A stretch of 64,000 bases of DNA. Source: Bacteroidia bacterium (GTDB lineage Bacteria > Bacteroidota > Bacteroidia > Bacteroidales > UBA932). The notes under the pieces were generated by a model that ran no database searches, had not been told where the DNA came from, and saw nothing but the letters and a program-made list of their open reading frames with translations. How positions within the stretch are numbered: position 1 is the first letter of the stretch; each line of letters opens with the position of its first letter. A program made the translations under genes and the position numbers. Below, in pieces: positions 17,062 through 23,611 of this stretch. The stretch covers positions 59,959-123,958 of the forward strand of contig JAGKTT010000001.1 of the NCBI GenBank assembly GCA_021153285.1, read 5' to 3'.

Positions 17062-19479
17062 TTATTTCATTATGAGGTTCATAATAGTAGCAAGCATTGT
17101 TGCGATTGAAGATGATGTAGTGGCTACGCTCATCAGTGATGTGACATCGAAATCCTTATCACGCTTCTGAGGAATCACGATCTCGCAGCCTGGTTCCACC
17201 ACACCCTTTGACATCTGACGTGCACGAGCGATAGTGCCGTTCATATAAACGATGTAAGCCTTGTTCTTCTTTGAGCGGTAGCCGTAGCCACCTGCCATTG
17301 TCACGTAGTCACGTACTGTCATTCCGGAATTGTAGGCTACCACATTCGGATACATCACATTGCCGGAAATCTTTACTGTGTTGATATATTCCGGAATCAG
17401 GAGGAGGTCATCCTGTCTGAGCACAAGGTCAGCATCGCTTCCTGGTGCGGAGAGAGCAGCTTCCAAGTCGATACCTACGCTATAGCTTTCGTCCAGATCA
17501 AGATTCTCGACATTGACACTATCCTTTCCTGTTGTAAGAACGGTCATACCAGCACGGGTACGGTTTCTTTCCTCCGCCAATGTATGTCTGATAAGTCTTG
17601 CGCCTCTGACATACGCCCAATTATTGAGTCCGCCCGCTCTTTTGACTAAGTCAGACAAGCGTTCATTCTTATGCGTAAGTACATATTCTCCAGGGAAAAT
17701 CACCTCTCCACTAACTCTCACCTTACCCTGTGCTGCATAGCCGGGACTACGACGGACATTGACATAATCATATGGCTGAAGTACAAAGTCCAGTTCACTG
17801 CTGATTACATATCCATCCTGGAAAGATCTCGTGAAGACATTAGCAATCGAGTCAGGCAGGGCCGTGCTTGCCGGGTTTTTGATTCTTCGGCTGACATCGA
17901 TTCTCACCGTTGATGCGGACTCCAGAAGTCCACCGGCCTGCATTATAAGATCCTCGATAGTCATATTGTCCTCGAAGACAAAGGTTCCGGGGCTTGCGAC
18001 TTCTCCCTCGATGGTGATGGTTCCCACATCGTTAAGATCGTATATGCTCGGAATGTATAGTATATCATTTCTCTGTAGCAGTAAATCCGGCGCCTGACCT
18101 GCAAGAATAGCCTTGACATCTATTGAAATGACTTCGAGAGTAAGATCCTCACGTTCACGATGAATCAACGCACGTGCAGTAAAAGCATCTCCCTTGAGGC
18201 CATCTGCCTTGGCAATAAGTTCCGAAACAGTCCGTATTCCGTCACCAAGCTGATATATGCCCGGACGATAAACTGCACCCTTGACCTCAAGTCTGTTTTC
18301 ATATCTGTCGATGAGGGCCCCCACAGTCACTGCATCCCCATCTTTCAAGATAAATGCGGAGAAGAGCGGTGAATCCACTGTATACACCTGATATTCAATA
18401 CCGTTCTGACGAACAATATTGATATTCGACCGATATGCATCTCCTGCAAATCCTCCGGAATAGTCAAGAATGTCCTGAACTGTCTCGCCTTCCTTCATTT
18501 CGTAATACATAGGGCGCTTTACGCTTCCTTCAATATTTACGAGACTGCCATAAAGGGGAACATTGATCACATCACCATCCTGAAGTATAATTCCGTCTGG
18601 GAGAACTCCGTTGAGAATGAAATCGTAAAGATCCACTTCAGCCTTCTGCTTACCGTTTCTCACAAGCTGCACCTTTCGAAGAGATCCCAGCTCATTGATG
18701 CCACCTGCCAGATAAAGAGCGTTATAAACGTTGGAAAGTGATGAAATGCTATATGTACCCGGCACTTCTACCTCACCTGTAACATTTACCTGAATGGTTC
18801 TGATGCTGCCAAGAGTAAGTTTGAAATCAGATGCAGCCTCATCTCCTTCGACAGGATAAATCTGAGAAAGTTTCCTTCTAAGGTACTTCTCAGCTTCCTT
18901 CACTGTCATTCCATTGAGACTTAACACTCCAAGATTTGGGATATTGATGAATCCGTCCGGAGAGATAGTCTGTCGGATGGTTGCTTCGTTACTGCCCCAT
19001 ACATCGATTATTATCTCGTCACCGGCACCAAGTCTGTAATTCTCCGGAGTAGGGATATTGAGACTTGGAGCGAATGTCAACTTGCGGTTCGAGAAAATAT
19101 TGTGACCGAAGATCATCTTCTCAGAAGCATTCTTTACTTCCTGCACATCGATGTTGACATCTTCCTGCACATCTACTGCAGAATACTGTATTGCTCCCGG
19201 AGCATTTCTACGACGTCTTTCCTGCTGGGTTGTGCGACCCATTATGCCCCCCATACCAGCATTTTCAGTTTCCATCGCCTTCTTGATACGAAGTGCCTGC
19301 TCCTTAGTCACACCGGAAGCCACAAGTTCTTTCAGAAGATCATTCTGTGACTTTCCATTAGCCAGTCCATCCTTCACATACTCGATCACCGCATCATCAG
19401 TCATCTGTGCTGCAGCAGGAAAACATATTCCTGCCAGCATAATGACAATAAAGAATAATAATCCTGTTTTTCTTATCAT
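17062..19479 (-). CDS. SLBB-domain polysaccharide export protein (Wza-like)
   Basis: About 805 residues. After a signal peptide (MIRKTGLLFFIVIMLAGICF, cleavage after PAAAQ) comes a polysaccharide-export domain (APSLNIPTPENYRLGAGDEI, then DVWGSNEATIRQTISPDGFI) and repeated SLBB domains, visible as recurring pieces like VNVTGEVEVPGTYSI, VNIEGSVKRPMYYEM, LEVKGAVYRPGIYQL, ITIEGEVASPGTFVF, VRVSGEVIFPGEYVL and VKISGNVMYPNVVAY: about six. It would form the periplasmic/outer-membrane export channel. Much longer than E. coli Wza, as usual in Bacteroidetes. I prefer the start at 19479, which gives a compact signal peptide; the frame is open to an ATG at 19515. First gene of the operon. Confidence 0.87.
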   Translation of the reverse strand: MIRKTGLLFFIVIMLAGICFPAAAQMTDDAVIEYVKDGLANGKSQNDLLKELVASGVTKEQALRIKKAMETENAGMGGIMGRTTQQERRRRNAPGAIQYSAVDVQEDVNIDVQEVKNASEKMIFGHNIFSNRKLTFAPSLNIPTPENYRLGAGDEIIIDVWGSNEATIRQTISPDGFINIPNLGVLSLNGMTVKEAEKYLRRKLSQIYPVEGDEAASDFKLTLGSIRTIQVNVTGEVEVPGTYSISSLSNVYNALYLAGGINELGSLRKVQLVRNGKQKAEVDLYDFILNGVLPDGIILQDGDVINVPLYGSLVNIEGSVKRPMYYEMKEGETVQDILDYSGGFAGDAYRSNINIVRQNGIEYQVYTVDSPLFSAFILKDGDAVTVGALIDRYENRLEVKGAVYRPGIYQLGDGIRTVSELIAKADGLKGDAFTARALIHREREDLTLEVISIDVKAILAGQAPDLLLQRNDILYIPSIYDLNDVGTITIEGEVASPGTFVFEDNMTIEDLIMQAGGLLESASTVRIDVSRRIKNPASTALPDSIANVFTRSFQDGYVISSELDFVLQPYDYVNVRRSPGYAAQGKVRVSGEVIFPGEYVLTHKNERLSDLVKRAGGLNNWAYVRGARLIRHTLAEERNRTRAGMTVLTTGKDSVNVENLDLDESYSVGIDLEAALSAPGSDADLVLRQDDLLLIPEYINTVKISGNVMYPNVVAYNSGMTVRDYVTMAGGYGYRSKKNKAYIVYMNGTIARARQMSKGVVEPGCEIVIPQKRDKDFDVTSLMSVATTSSSIATMLATIMNLIMK

Positions 19480-19545
19480 AGCTATAATTTTATATCGATC
19501 CATAGCCTCATCCAAGGCTCATCTTCATCAAAAAATCTAATCAAG

Positions 19546-19577
19546 CAAAGATAGCACTTTTATACGGGACTGCCAAA
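19546..19577 (-). promoter_or_regulatory. Promoter of the capsule operon
   Basis: On the minus strand TTTG (19574-19577) is followed after exactly 20 bp by TATCTTTG (19546-19553), a full match to the Bacteroidetes sigma-ABfr consensus. Transcription would begin near 19540, leaving a leader of 25 to 60 nt before the export gene, depending on its start. No flanking inverted repeats that would suggest promoter inversion were seen. Confidence 0.8.
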
Positions 19578-19848
19578 AGAAAAGCCTCTGCAAAAACTAT
19601 TCGAATATTCTGAGACTTAAACTGTGTGCAATGTTTCTATTTTTGAATCATAATCCATTCACTTGACTTGGCAAGGAACATCCATCAAAACCTTCGAACA
19701 CATTGAAAGCGAACCTTATACCTATGCCGGACTTTCGTTGACTTTAGAACACTAAGATACTTGATAGAATGCTTCTGAAGATAAAGGGGGATCAGTCGCA
19801 AAAGTATGTGTCTAAGGGCTTAACGTAAAATCCTGGATGTTCAGGGTC
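19578..19848. other. Intergenic stretch without recognised gene
   Basis: Between the capsule promoter and the structured repeat there are about 270 bp with no ORF of note and no clear hairpin. Upstream control sites for the capsule promoter could be here, but nothing specific is visible. Confidence 0.5.
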
Positions 19849-19991
19849 CATCAGAACACTGGATCGCTTTCAGAAACGACCCGTTGAGCGGAAAAACTGG
19901 CTTGCAATGGCCTCCCGCCGCTCATTGGTGCTGATTCCATACCCGTTGAGCGACTGGAGTGCAGCCAGATGATGATTTTCCGCTCAACGGG
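19849..19991 (+). repeat. 143-bp structured repeat, copy A
   Basis: This block recurs at 45515-45657 with identical length. A 31-bp leader (starting CATCAGAACACTG, ending AAACGA) precedes a 112-bp core. The core holds four versions of the 12-mer CCCGTTGAGCGG in alternating orientation: 19880-19891 (+), 19918-19929 (inverted, degenerate), 19942-19953 (+, last base changed) and 19980-19991 (inverted). The outer arms, CCCGTTGAGCGGAAAA and TTTTCCGCTCAACGGG, are a perfect 16-bp inverted repeat, and CTGGCTTGCA inside can pair with TGCAGCCAG, extending the stem. The last 50 bp match copy B at 48 positions; the first spacer of 22 bp is largely different. Function unknown. Confidence 0.85.
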
Positions 19992-20017
19992 CCGTGATTT
20001 TCTGGCCGAGATTGAAA

Positions 20018-20053
20018 CAAAAAAAGCCTCACAGTAAAAACTGCGAGGCTTTT
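20018..20053 (-). terminator. Rho-independent terminator after tRNA-Val
   Basis: Stem AAAAGCCTC-A-CAGT pairs with ACTG-C-GAGGCTTTT around a 4-nt loop. On the minus strand the hairpin is followed by a run of T, and it begins 3 bp after the tRNA 3' end. Confidence 0.85.
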
Positions 20054-20055
20054 AG

Positions 20056-20130
20056 TGGGAGCAGAGGGAGTCGAACCCCCGACCCTCTGCTTGTAAGGCA
20101 GATGCTCTAAACCAACTGAGCTATGCTCCC
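20056..20130 (-). tRNA. tRNA-Val (anticodon TAC)
   Basis: A 75-nt cloverleaf on the minus strand. Acceptor GGGAGCA pairs with TGCTCCC, discriminator A; D-arm region AGCTCAGTTGG; anticodon stem TCTGC/GCAGA with loop CTTACAA, so the anticodon is TAC and reads GTA; T-arm GGGGGTTCGACTCCC. CCA is not encoded. It has a strong promoter upstream and a terminator directly downstream, so it is a single-gene unit. Confidence 0.95.
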
Positions 20131-20163
20131 GTTAAAGAACTTGCTTCATTTCTGAAGGGATTG

Positions 20164-20194
20164 CAAAGGTAGACATTTTTTCTTAATCCGCAAA
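20164..20194 (-). promoter_or_regulatory. Promoter of tRNA-Val
   Basis: Minus strand: TTTG at 20191-20194, 19-bp gap, TACCTTTG at 20164-20171, the Bacteroidetes consensus. The predicted start is about 30 nt before the mature tRNA 5' end. Confidence 0.75.
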
Positions 20195-20354
20195 TTTTTT
20201 CTGCATTTTTTCAAAAAAAATCGACAAAATAAGGGAAATTTATGGCAAGTATGTTGTATTTTGATGGATAAAAAACTTAAAAACACCAAGCGCAACTACT
20301 AGCGGAAATTTGAGAAGAATATCACTTATGGATGAGAATATGTGAAATTATTGC

Positions 20355-20362
20355 TATATTTG
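20355..20362 (+). promoter_or_regulatory. -7 box of the tmRNA gene
   Basis: TATATTTG ends 12 bp before the tmRNA 5' end. No good TTTG is seen at the -33 position. Confidence 0.55.
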
Positions 20363-20374
20363 CGCACTCACAAT

Positions 20375-20770
20375 GGGGATGTTTTGGTTTTGACAGCATC
20401 AGACATTGGTCGGTAAGCACGTCGGGCGTCGGAAGTTTGCCCGTTAATCTCAGCTTTCGAACTTATAGTTGGCAACAACTCTTATGCACTCGCTGCGTAG
20501 TCTGCAAAGCACACTACCTTAATCCGCGACGCCAAGGCTGCGTCGCCGACGAGTATCCCTCCAGTCTTTAGGCCGGTTATGACTGGAATCCGGGGTATCA
20601 TCCAAACCGGATGCTCGGAGTGACTCCTTTAAGCTCCGCTAAGATCCAAAGGGTAAGCCTTGGGTAGCCAGTCTGACGGCAGCCCCTGGACGAAAACCAA
20701 AGTCAGACTAAGCGTGTAGAAAGCCGCCTGGTGCGGTGTTTGGACGGCGGTTCGAGTCCGCCCATCTCCA
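20375..20770 (+). ncRNA. ssrA: Transfer-messenger RNA (tmRNA)
   Basis: A 396-nt gene for the ribosome-rescue RNA. The ends form the tRNA-like acceptor stem (GGGGATG with CATCTCC, discriminator A at 20770), and the 3' part has the T-arm GGCGGTTCGAGTCCGCC. The reading frame of the tag resumes after TAGTT at 20471 and runs to a TAG at 20498-20500, encoding GNNSYALAA, the expected YALAA ending for proteolysis. Several pseudoknot-like G/C-rich segments follow. CCA is not encoded. The normal terminator is now 2.7 kb downstream (23506-23532) because an element integrated at the 3' end. Confidence 0.96.
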
Positions 20771-20771
20771 C
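20757..20771 (+). repeat. Attachment-site repeat, left end (3' end of tmRNA)
   Basis: TCCGCCCATCTCCAC, which includes the tmRNA T-arm/acceptor 3' strand, is repeated exactly at 23491-23505. This is the crossover region expected of a tyrosine-recombinase element using tmRNA as target; the gene is kept intact at the left end. Confidence 0.85.
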
Positions 20772-20802
20772 TTTTATACTGATGATTATCAGTTAGTTAC
20801 AA

Positions 20803-20852
20803 AAATTACGCTCACTTTTACGCTCACATTGAGGTATAGTTGAGCGTAATTT
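20803..20852. promoter_or_regulatory. Iterated TTACGCTCAC sites, candidate integrase arm sites
   Basis: TTACGCTCAC occurs at 20806-20815 and again at 20818-20827, a 12-bp spacing, and an inverted copy TGAGCGTAA at 20841-20849. The outer pair forms a perfect 12-bp inverted repeat, AAATTACGCTCA with TGAGCGTAATTT. Their position 35 to 80 bp inside the attachment repeat is where tyrosine integrases bind arm-type sites. Confidence 0.5.
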
Positions 20853-20992
20853 CTTTTAATATACCACACTTGATTGTTTTTCGTGGTTTCGATGGAATTT
20901 TCAATTACTATCTACAATCGGGTGGGTCTAGTGATGGATTTGTCAGGATTATCAATGATTAGTAGGCTTGCACTTTAATCAATGATTTTGCT

Positions 20993-21000
20993 TACTTTTG
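20993..21000 (+). promoter_or_regulatory. -7 box of the helicase remnant
   Basis: TACTTTTG ends 7 bp before the ATG at 21008, so the message would have almost no leader. A TTG lies 22 bp upstream. Confidence 0.4.
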
Positions 21001-21007
21001 TATTTTA

Positions 21008-22214
21008 ATGCCTATTGTCCAATATTATATATCATTTTTCTCCATAATATTCAGTAGAAGACGGGAAAACTCGTCAGCATCGCATAAAACGAAGGAGTAT
21101 GTTCAGCTAATGGAGTTTCTTGGCGGAATGGAGAAATTGTTATGCAAGGACAAGTATATTGCACGAAGTGATTATTACCGGGCGATAGATAAATATAATC
21201 AGGTAGTCTCCTTTTTTGACAATCTCCACAGTTCCGATATGCTGGAGGCATATTGCCAAAAGAATTGTTTGGATATTCAGAGAATCAAGATGGCGGTTAC
21301 TTACTATTATGAGATAGAAGACTTGCAGAAATCACCATCCTTTATATCAAAACACAATGAAGATTTTCTGAGCAGTCACCTTAGAACAGAGAATATCTAT
21401 CTTGATAATATTCTTAAATCTGTGGATCCAGCCATCAAACTTGACGAGGAGCAAAGAAAGGTTGTGCTCTCGGATGAGGATTATACACTTGTAATTGCTG
21501 GTGCTGGAGCAGGTAAGACAACAACGGTAGCTGCGAAAGGAACTTATATCTCCAAAACATATTGACCAGCCAATAATCATAGAGTCGTATTCGGAAAACG
21601 TTGATAGGAAAAAGACTGCCGGTAAGGGTGGCCGCTATTATATGATTGGCGAGAAGGTCGAGGCTATTGTTGAAAAGATAATCCTTGAGAATCCGAAATC
21701 TTCGATTCTTTTATTGGGCCGATATGGATTTGATGCTTTTCATTTATCTCATTCAGGAAAGTTTGTCTATAATGAGAAGACAGGAGGTGTCACTTCGACA
21801 AAGTTTCCGAATGTAGCCTTGGACTTTATGACAGTTCATCGTGCTAAGGGGTTGGGATATGATAATGTGATTATTATCAATGCTCGCAATGAGGTGTATG
21901 GTTTTCCTTCTCAGGTACAGGATGATCCTGTGTTGAAGTACGTTGTGCGAGATGACCATAGTATTGAGTATGCTGAGGAAAGACGTTTGTTCTATGTCGC
22001 TTTGACAAGGACAAAGAACCGCGTTTACTTAATCGTCCCTAAAGAGAGACCTTCTAGTTTTGTTCTGGAGTTGATTGATGACTATTTGCCGGTTGTTTTA
22101 TATGGTGATATAGACAAGAACGAAAACAAGGATAATCAGGAAATCAAGAAGTGTCCAATCTGCTTGAGGATATTGGAAAGAAAAAGCCTTCCTCGAAGAA
22201 GCAGTATGAACTAG
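21008..22214 (+). pseudogene. UvrD/Rep-type SF1 helicase, internally deleted and frame-shifted
   Basis: Two frames carry the two ends of one helicase. 21008-21565 (185 aa) holds an N-terminal region and Walker A (LVIAGAGAGKTTTVAAKGTY), then stops. The other frame, open from before 21555 to 22214, carries the C-terminal motifs: TVHRAKGLGYDNVIIINARN (motif V region) and EERRLFYVALTRTKNRVYLI (motif VI), then a KKCPIC start of a zinc-binding tail. Motifs Ia to IV, including Walker B, are missing, so several hundred residues were lost and the junction near 21545-21560 shifts the frame. Neither piece could be an active helicase. The full-length ancestor would be a DNA helicase of the kind found in defence or mobile islands. 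Confidence 0.8.
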
Positions 22215-22537
22215 AATTCCAACTTACTCCTGAAATAGTTTCAAATGTTTATATCGCAGAGAGGACAGGAATAGCTATGTTTGTCAAGGAAATCAATAAG
22301 ATGATTCCTGAAAATATGAAGCCTTTGTCTGCATCAAAGGTAACACAGTGGTTGGTGTCTGTTGGATATTTGGAAGAGAAGGAAAGGGGTGATGGCCATA
22401 AGTATAAGGCTCCAACTGAACTTGGAATATCCATCGGAATCACTTCAGTATGGAAAGAAGGAACGCAAGGACAATATCTTGCGGTTGCGTACGATGCTAA
22501 CGCACAACTGTTCTTGCTTGAGAATCTCTTTAAATAA
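22151..22537 (+). CDS. Small protein of unknown function, possibly a further helicase fragment
   Basis: A 128-codon frame from a GTG at 22151, overlapping the end of the helicase pseudogene in another frame. The protein is soluble; its middle (ERTGIAMFVKEINKMIPE, then SASKVTQWLVSVGYLEEKER) looks like a winged-helix or helical DNA-binding fold. The overlap at the KKCPIC zinc tail suggests it was once the C-terminus of the same or a neighbouring gene and was joined by a second deletion. I do not recognise the family. It may not be translated as a separate protein. Confidence 0.4.
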   Translation: MSNLLEDIGKKKPSSKKQYELEFQLTPEIVSNVYIAERTGIAMFVKEINKMIPENMKPLSASKVTQWLVSVGYLEEKERGDGHKYKAPTELGISIGITSVWKEGTQGQYLAVAYDANAQLFLLENLFK

Positions 22538-22596
22538 AGCGTTTACAGATATTCTTCCTGGTTAGATTCTTCAATCCGTTCCTTCAGCTTGATTGG

Positions 22597-22699
22597 GGCA
22601 ACGCTGTTGCCCTTTTTCAAATTTGGCAACAGTGGTGACCGGATTTCTGGAATAAGATTTCGGCAACAGTGTTGCGGAAATTCGTAAACGCCGTTTACG
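22597..22699. promoter_or_regulatory. Cluster of iterated palindromes (GGCAACnnnGTTGCC and CGTAAACGCCGTTTACG)
   Basis: Three versions of GGCAAC-3 bp-GTTGCC: perfect at 22597-22611, degenerate at 22625-22640, nearly perfect at 22662-22676; and a perfect 8-bp inverted repeat with a 1-bp centre, CGTAAACGCCGTTTACG, at 22683-22699. They end 34 bp before a strong promoter. This looks like operators for a dimeric regulator, or replication/partition iterons; no matching regulator gene is present in the island. Confidence 0.6.
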
Positions 22700-22732
22700 A
22701 TATCCTGAGAGACGTAAAATTTTAGTACAGAT

Positions 22733-22763
22733 TTTGTTAATCCGGAAATTATATCTACATTTG
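22733..22763 (+). promoter_or_regulatory. Strong promoter inside the island
   Basis: TTTG (22733-22736), 19-bp gap, TACATTTG (22756-22763): a full Bacteroidetes consensus. It faces the short transcript that ends at 22894. Confidence 0.75.
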
Positions 22764-22790
22764 CAGAGTCAAGGGGAATTCGCGTAAGGG

Positions 22791-22865
22791 ATGACAACCC
22801 TTAACGACGCAGTTTCTTTCGCATTCGCTTCAGCAACTTCGTCGGTTTCGAGCCCCAAAGTATAA
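22791..22865 (+). CDS. Possible 24-residue peptide (leader or small protein)
   Basis: ATG at 22791, TAA at 22863-22865. The peptide begins MTTLNDAVSFAFAS, is rich in Ser and Ala and ends SSPKV. Purine-rich AAGGGG and TAAGGG lie upstream, unusual for this genome where ribosome binding sites are rarely visible. The stop codon touches the terminator stem, a layout seen in leader peptides and in tiny mRNAs. No known family is recognised. Confidence 0.3.
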   Translation: MTTLNDAVSFAFASATSSVSSPKV

Positions 22866-22894
22866 CAGCCACTCTTCCGAGTGGCTGTGTTTTT
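22865..22894 (+). terminator. Intrinsic terminator
   Basis: Perfect 10-bp stem ACAGCCACTC/GAGTGGCTGT with loop TTCC, then GTTTTT. It overlaps the last bases of the convergent gene at 22893. Confidence 0.85.
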
Positions 22895-23279
22895 ATAAGG
22901 CCGTTATGCAATATTGCACTTTGTCACCTGTTGACTTCTGGAGTCCGACTGTCATCTTGATATTATCCAGCTGCATTATGTACATCTTCAAGAATGGTTT
23001 CTGATTCTTAGTACCTTTCTTTGGTGGCATCTCTGCGACTTTCTTGGATTTAGTCAGAAGTTCCGACAGTCTCATTACTGCTAATGTGGATTCATACTGT
23101 CTTGCGGCTTTCTCTGCTGTTTCGGTTATGGAAAGATACTTTACAAGAATATAGTCCTGTAGGTCTTCGTTCCACATTTTCTTTTCAGGGTTTTCTGCTA
23201 TCCACCCTGCATAGAAGTCTTTGATGATCTGGTCTCTCAACTTGACTTCTTCTCTACTGTTTCCCTGAGGTATTTCCAT
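22893..23279 (-). CDS. Hypothetical protein of the island
   Basis: A 128-residue charged, soluble protein (MEIPQGNSREEVKLRDQIIK at the start; LSITETAEKAARQYESTLAV in the middle; basic stretch AEMPPKKGTKNQKPFL). No membrane segment or catalytic motif is seen and I do not recognise the family. It is convergent with the short transcript and flanked by AT-rich DNA. Codon use looks like a real gene and the frame is intact, so I consider it expressed island cargo. Confidence 0.6.
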   Translation of the reverse strand: MEIPQGNSREEVKLRDQIIKDFYAGWIAENPEKKMWNEDLQDYILVKYLSITETAEKAARQYESTLAVMRLSELLTKSKKVAEMPPKKGTKNQKPFLKMYIMQLDNIKMTVGLQKSTGDKVQYCITAL

Positions 23280-23490
23280 ATATACATTACATTTTTAGTT
23301 CTACTAAGATACATAGTTTTTAGAAGAATCAACTGCAATTTACTACAGTTTCAATCAAAATTTATAAACACAATTTCAAACACAATAATGGCTAATATCA
23401 AATAAATCCAGCTATACTATAAATTTATTCAAATCAATAATAATCAACTATTTATATCTTATTGTGTATTCTAGTAGGCATAAACTCACA
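23280..23490. other. AT-rich end of the island
   Basis: About 210 bp of strongly AT-rich DNA without a convincing ORF, running to the right attachment repeat. It may contain the upstream region of the gene at 22893-23279. Confidence 0.5.
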
Positions 23491-23505
23491 TCCGCCCATC
23501 TCCAC
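23491..23505 (+). repeat. Attachment-site repeat, right end
   Basis: Exact second copy of TCCGCCCATCTCCAC (first at 20757-20771), directly followed by the original tmRNA terminator. Confidence 0.85.
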
Positions 23506-23532
23506 AAAAAGAGACCTTCCGGTCTCTTTTTT
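23506..23532 (+). terminator. Original tmRNA terminator, displaced
   Basis: AAAAAGAGACC-TTCC-GGTCTCTTTTTT, a perfect hairpin with T-run. Without the island it would follow the tmRNA 3' end directly. Confidence 0.85.
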
Positions 23533-23611
23533 ATTTACGGTATTCCAAAGTCAACATTTTGCTGAGACATACTTCAGATAGAGAGTAATCTACAGAAAAG
23601 TCGTTCACTGC

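Larger units (their letters stand above)
22770..22894 (+). ncRNA. Candidate short transcript of about 125 nt
   Basis: A consensus promoter and a strong intrinsic terminator frame this region, so a discrete RNA of about 125 nt is predicted. Near its 5' end TAAGGG and CCCTTA, 7 nt apart, form a hairpin that encloses an ATG. The RNA may be a small regulatory RNA or the message of a 24-residue peptide. The start is set from the -7 box and is uncertain by a few bases. Confidence 0.45.
20757..23505. mobile_element. Decayed genomic island integrated in the tmRNA 3' end
   Basis: About 2.7 kb bounded by the 15-bp direct repeat at 20757-20771 and 23491-23505. The tmRNA terminator lies immediately outside the right repeat, which shows the insertion point. 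Content: presumed integrase arm sites, a deleted and frame-shifted UvrD-type helicase, a small ORF of unknown type, a cluster of palindromes with a promoter and short transcript, and a hypothetical protein gene. There is no integrase, transposase or mobilisation gene, so it cannot move by itself; it is either a remnant or needs a helper. The right third is more AT-rich than the surrounding chromosome. Confidence 0.8.

Noticed and set aside
19516..20017. Invertible promoter as in Bacteroides capsule loci
   Set aside because: No pair of inverted repeats flanks the promoter at 19546-19577; the only palindrome, at 19880-19991, lies on one side and encloses no promoter for the capsule operon. UpxY/UpxZ-type regulators are also absent.
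20332..20571. 79-codon plus-strand frame at the tmRNA gene
   Set aside because: It is a frame through the tmRNA; the RNA ends and tag frame explain the sequence.
22543..22797. 84-codon minus-strand frame over the palindrome cluster
   Set aside because: It is antisense to the promoter and to the palindromes, which explain the conservation better; no domain is recognised. I leave it out but cannot fully exclude it.
20375..23505. CRISPR array or other defence locus
   Set aside because: No regularly spaced direct repeats of 25-40 bp are present; the 12-mer and palindromes are too few and irregular. The helicase remnant alone does not define a defence system.
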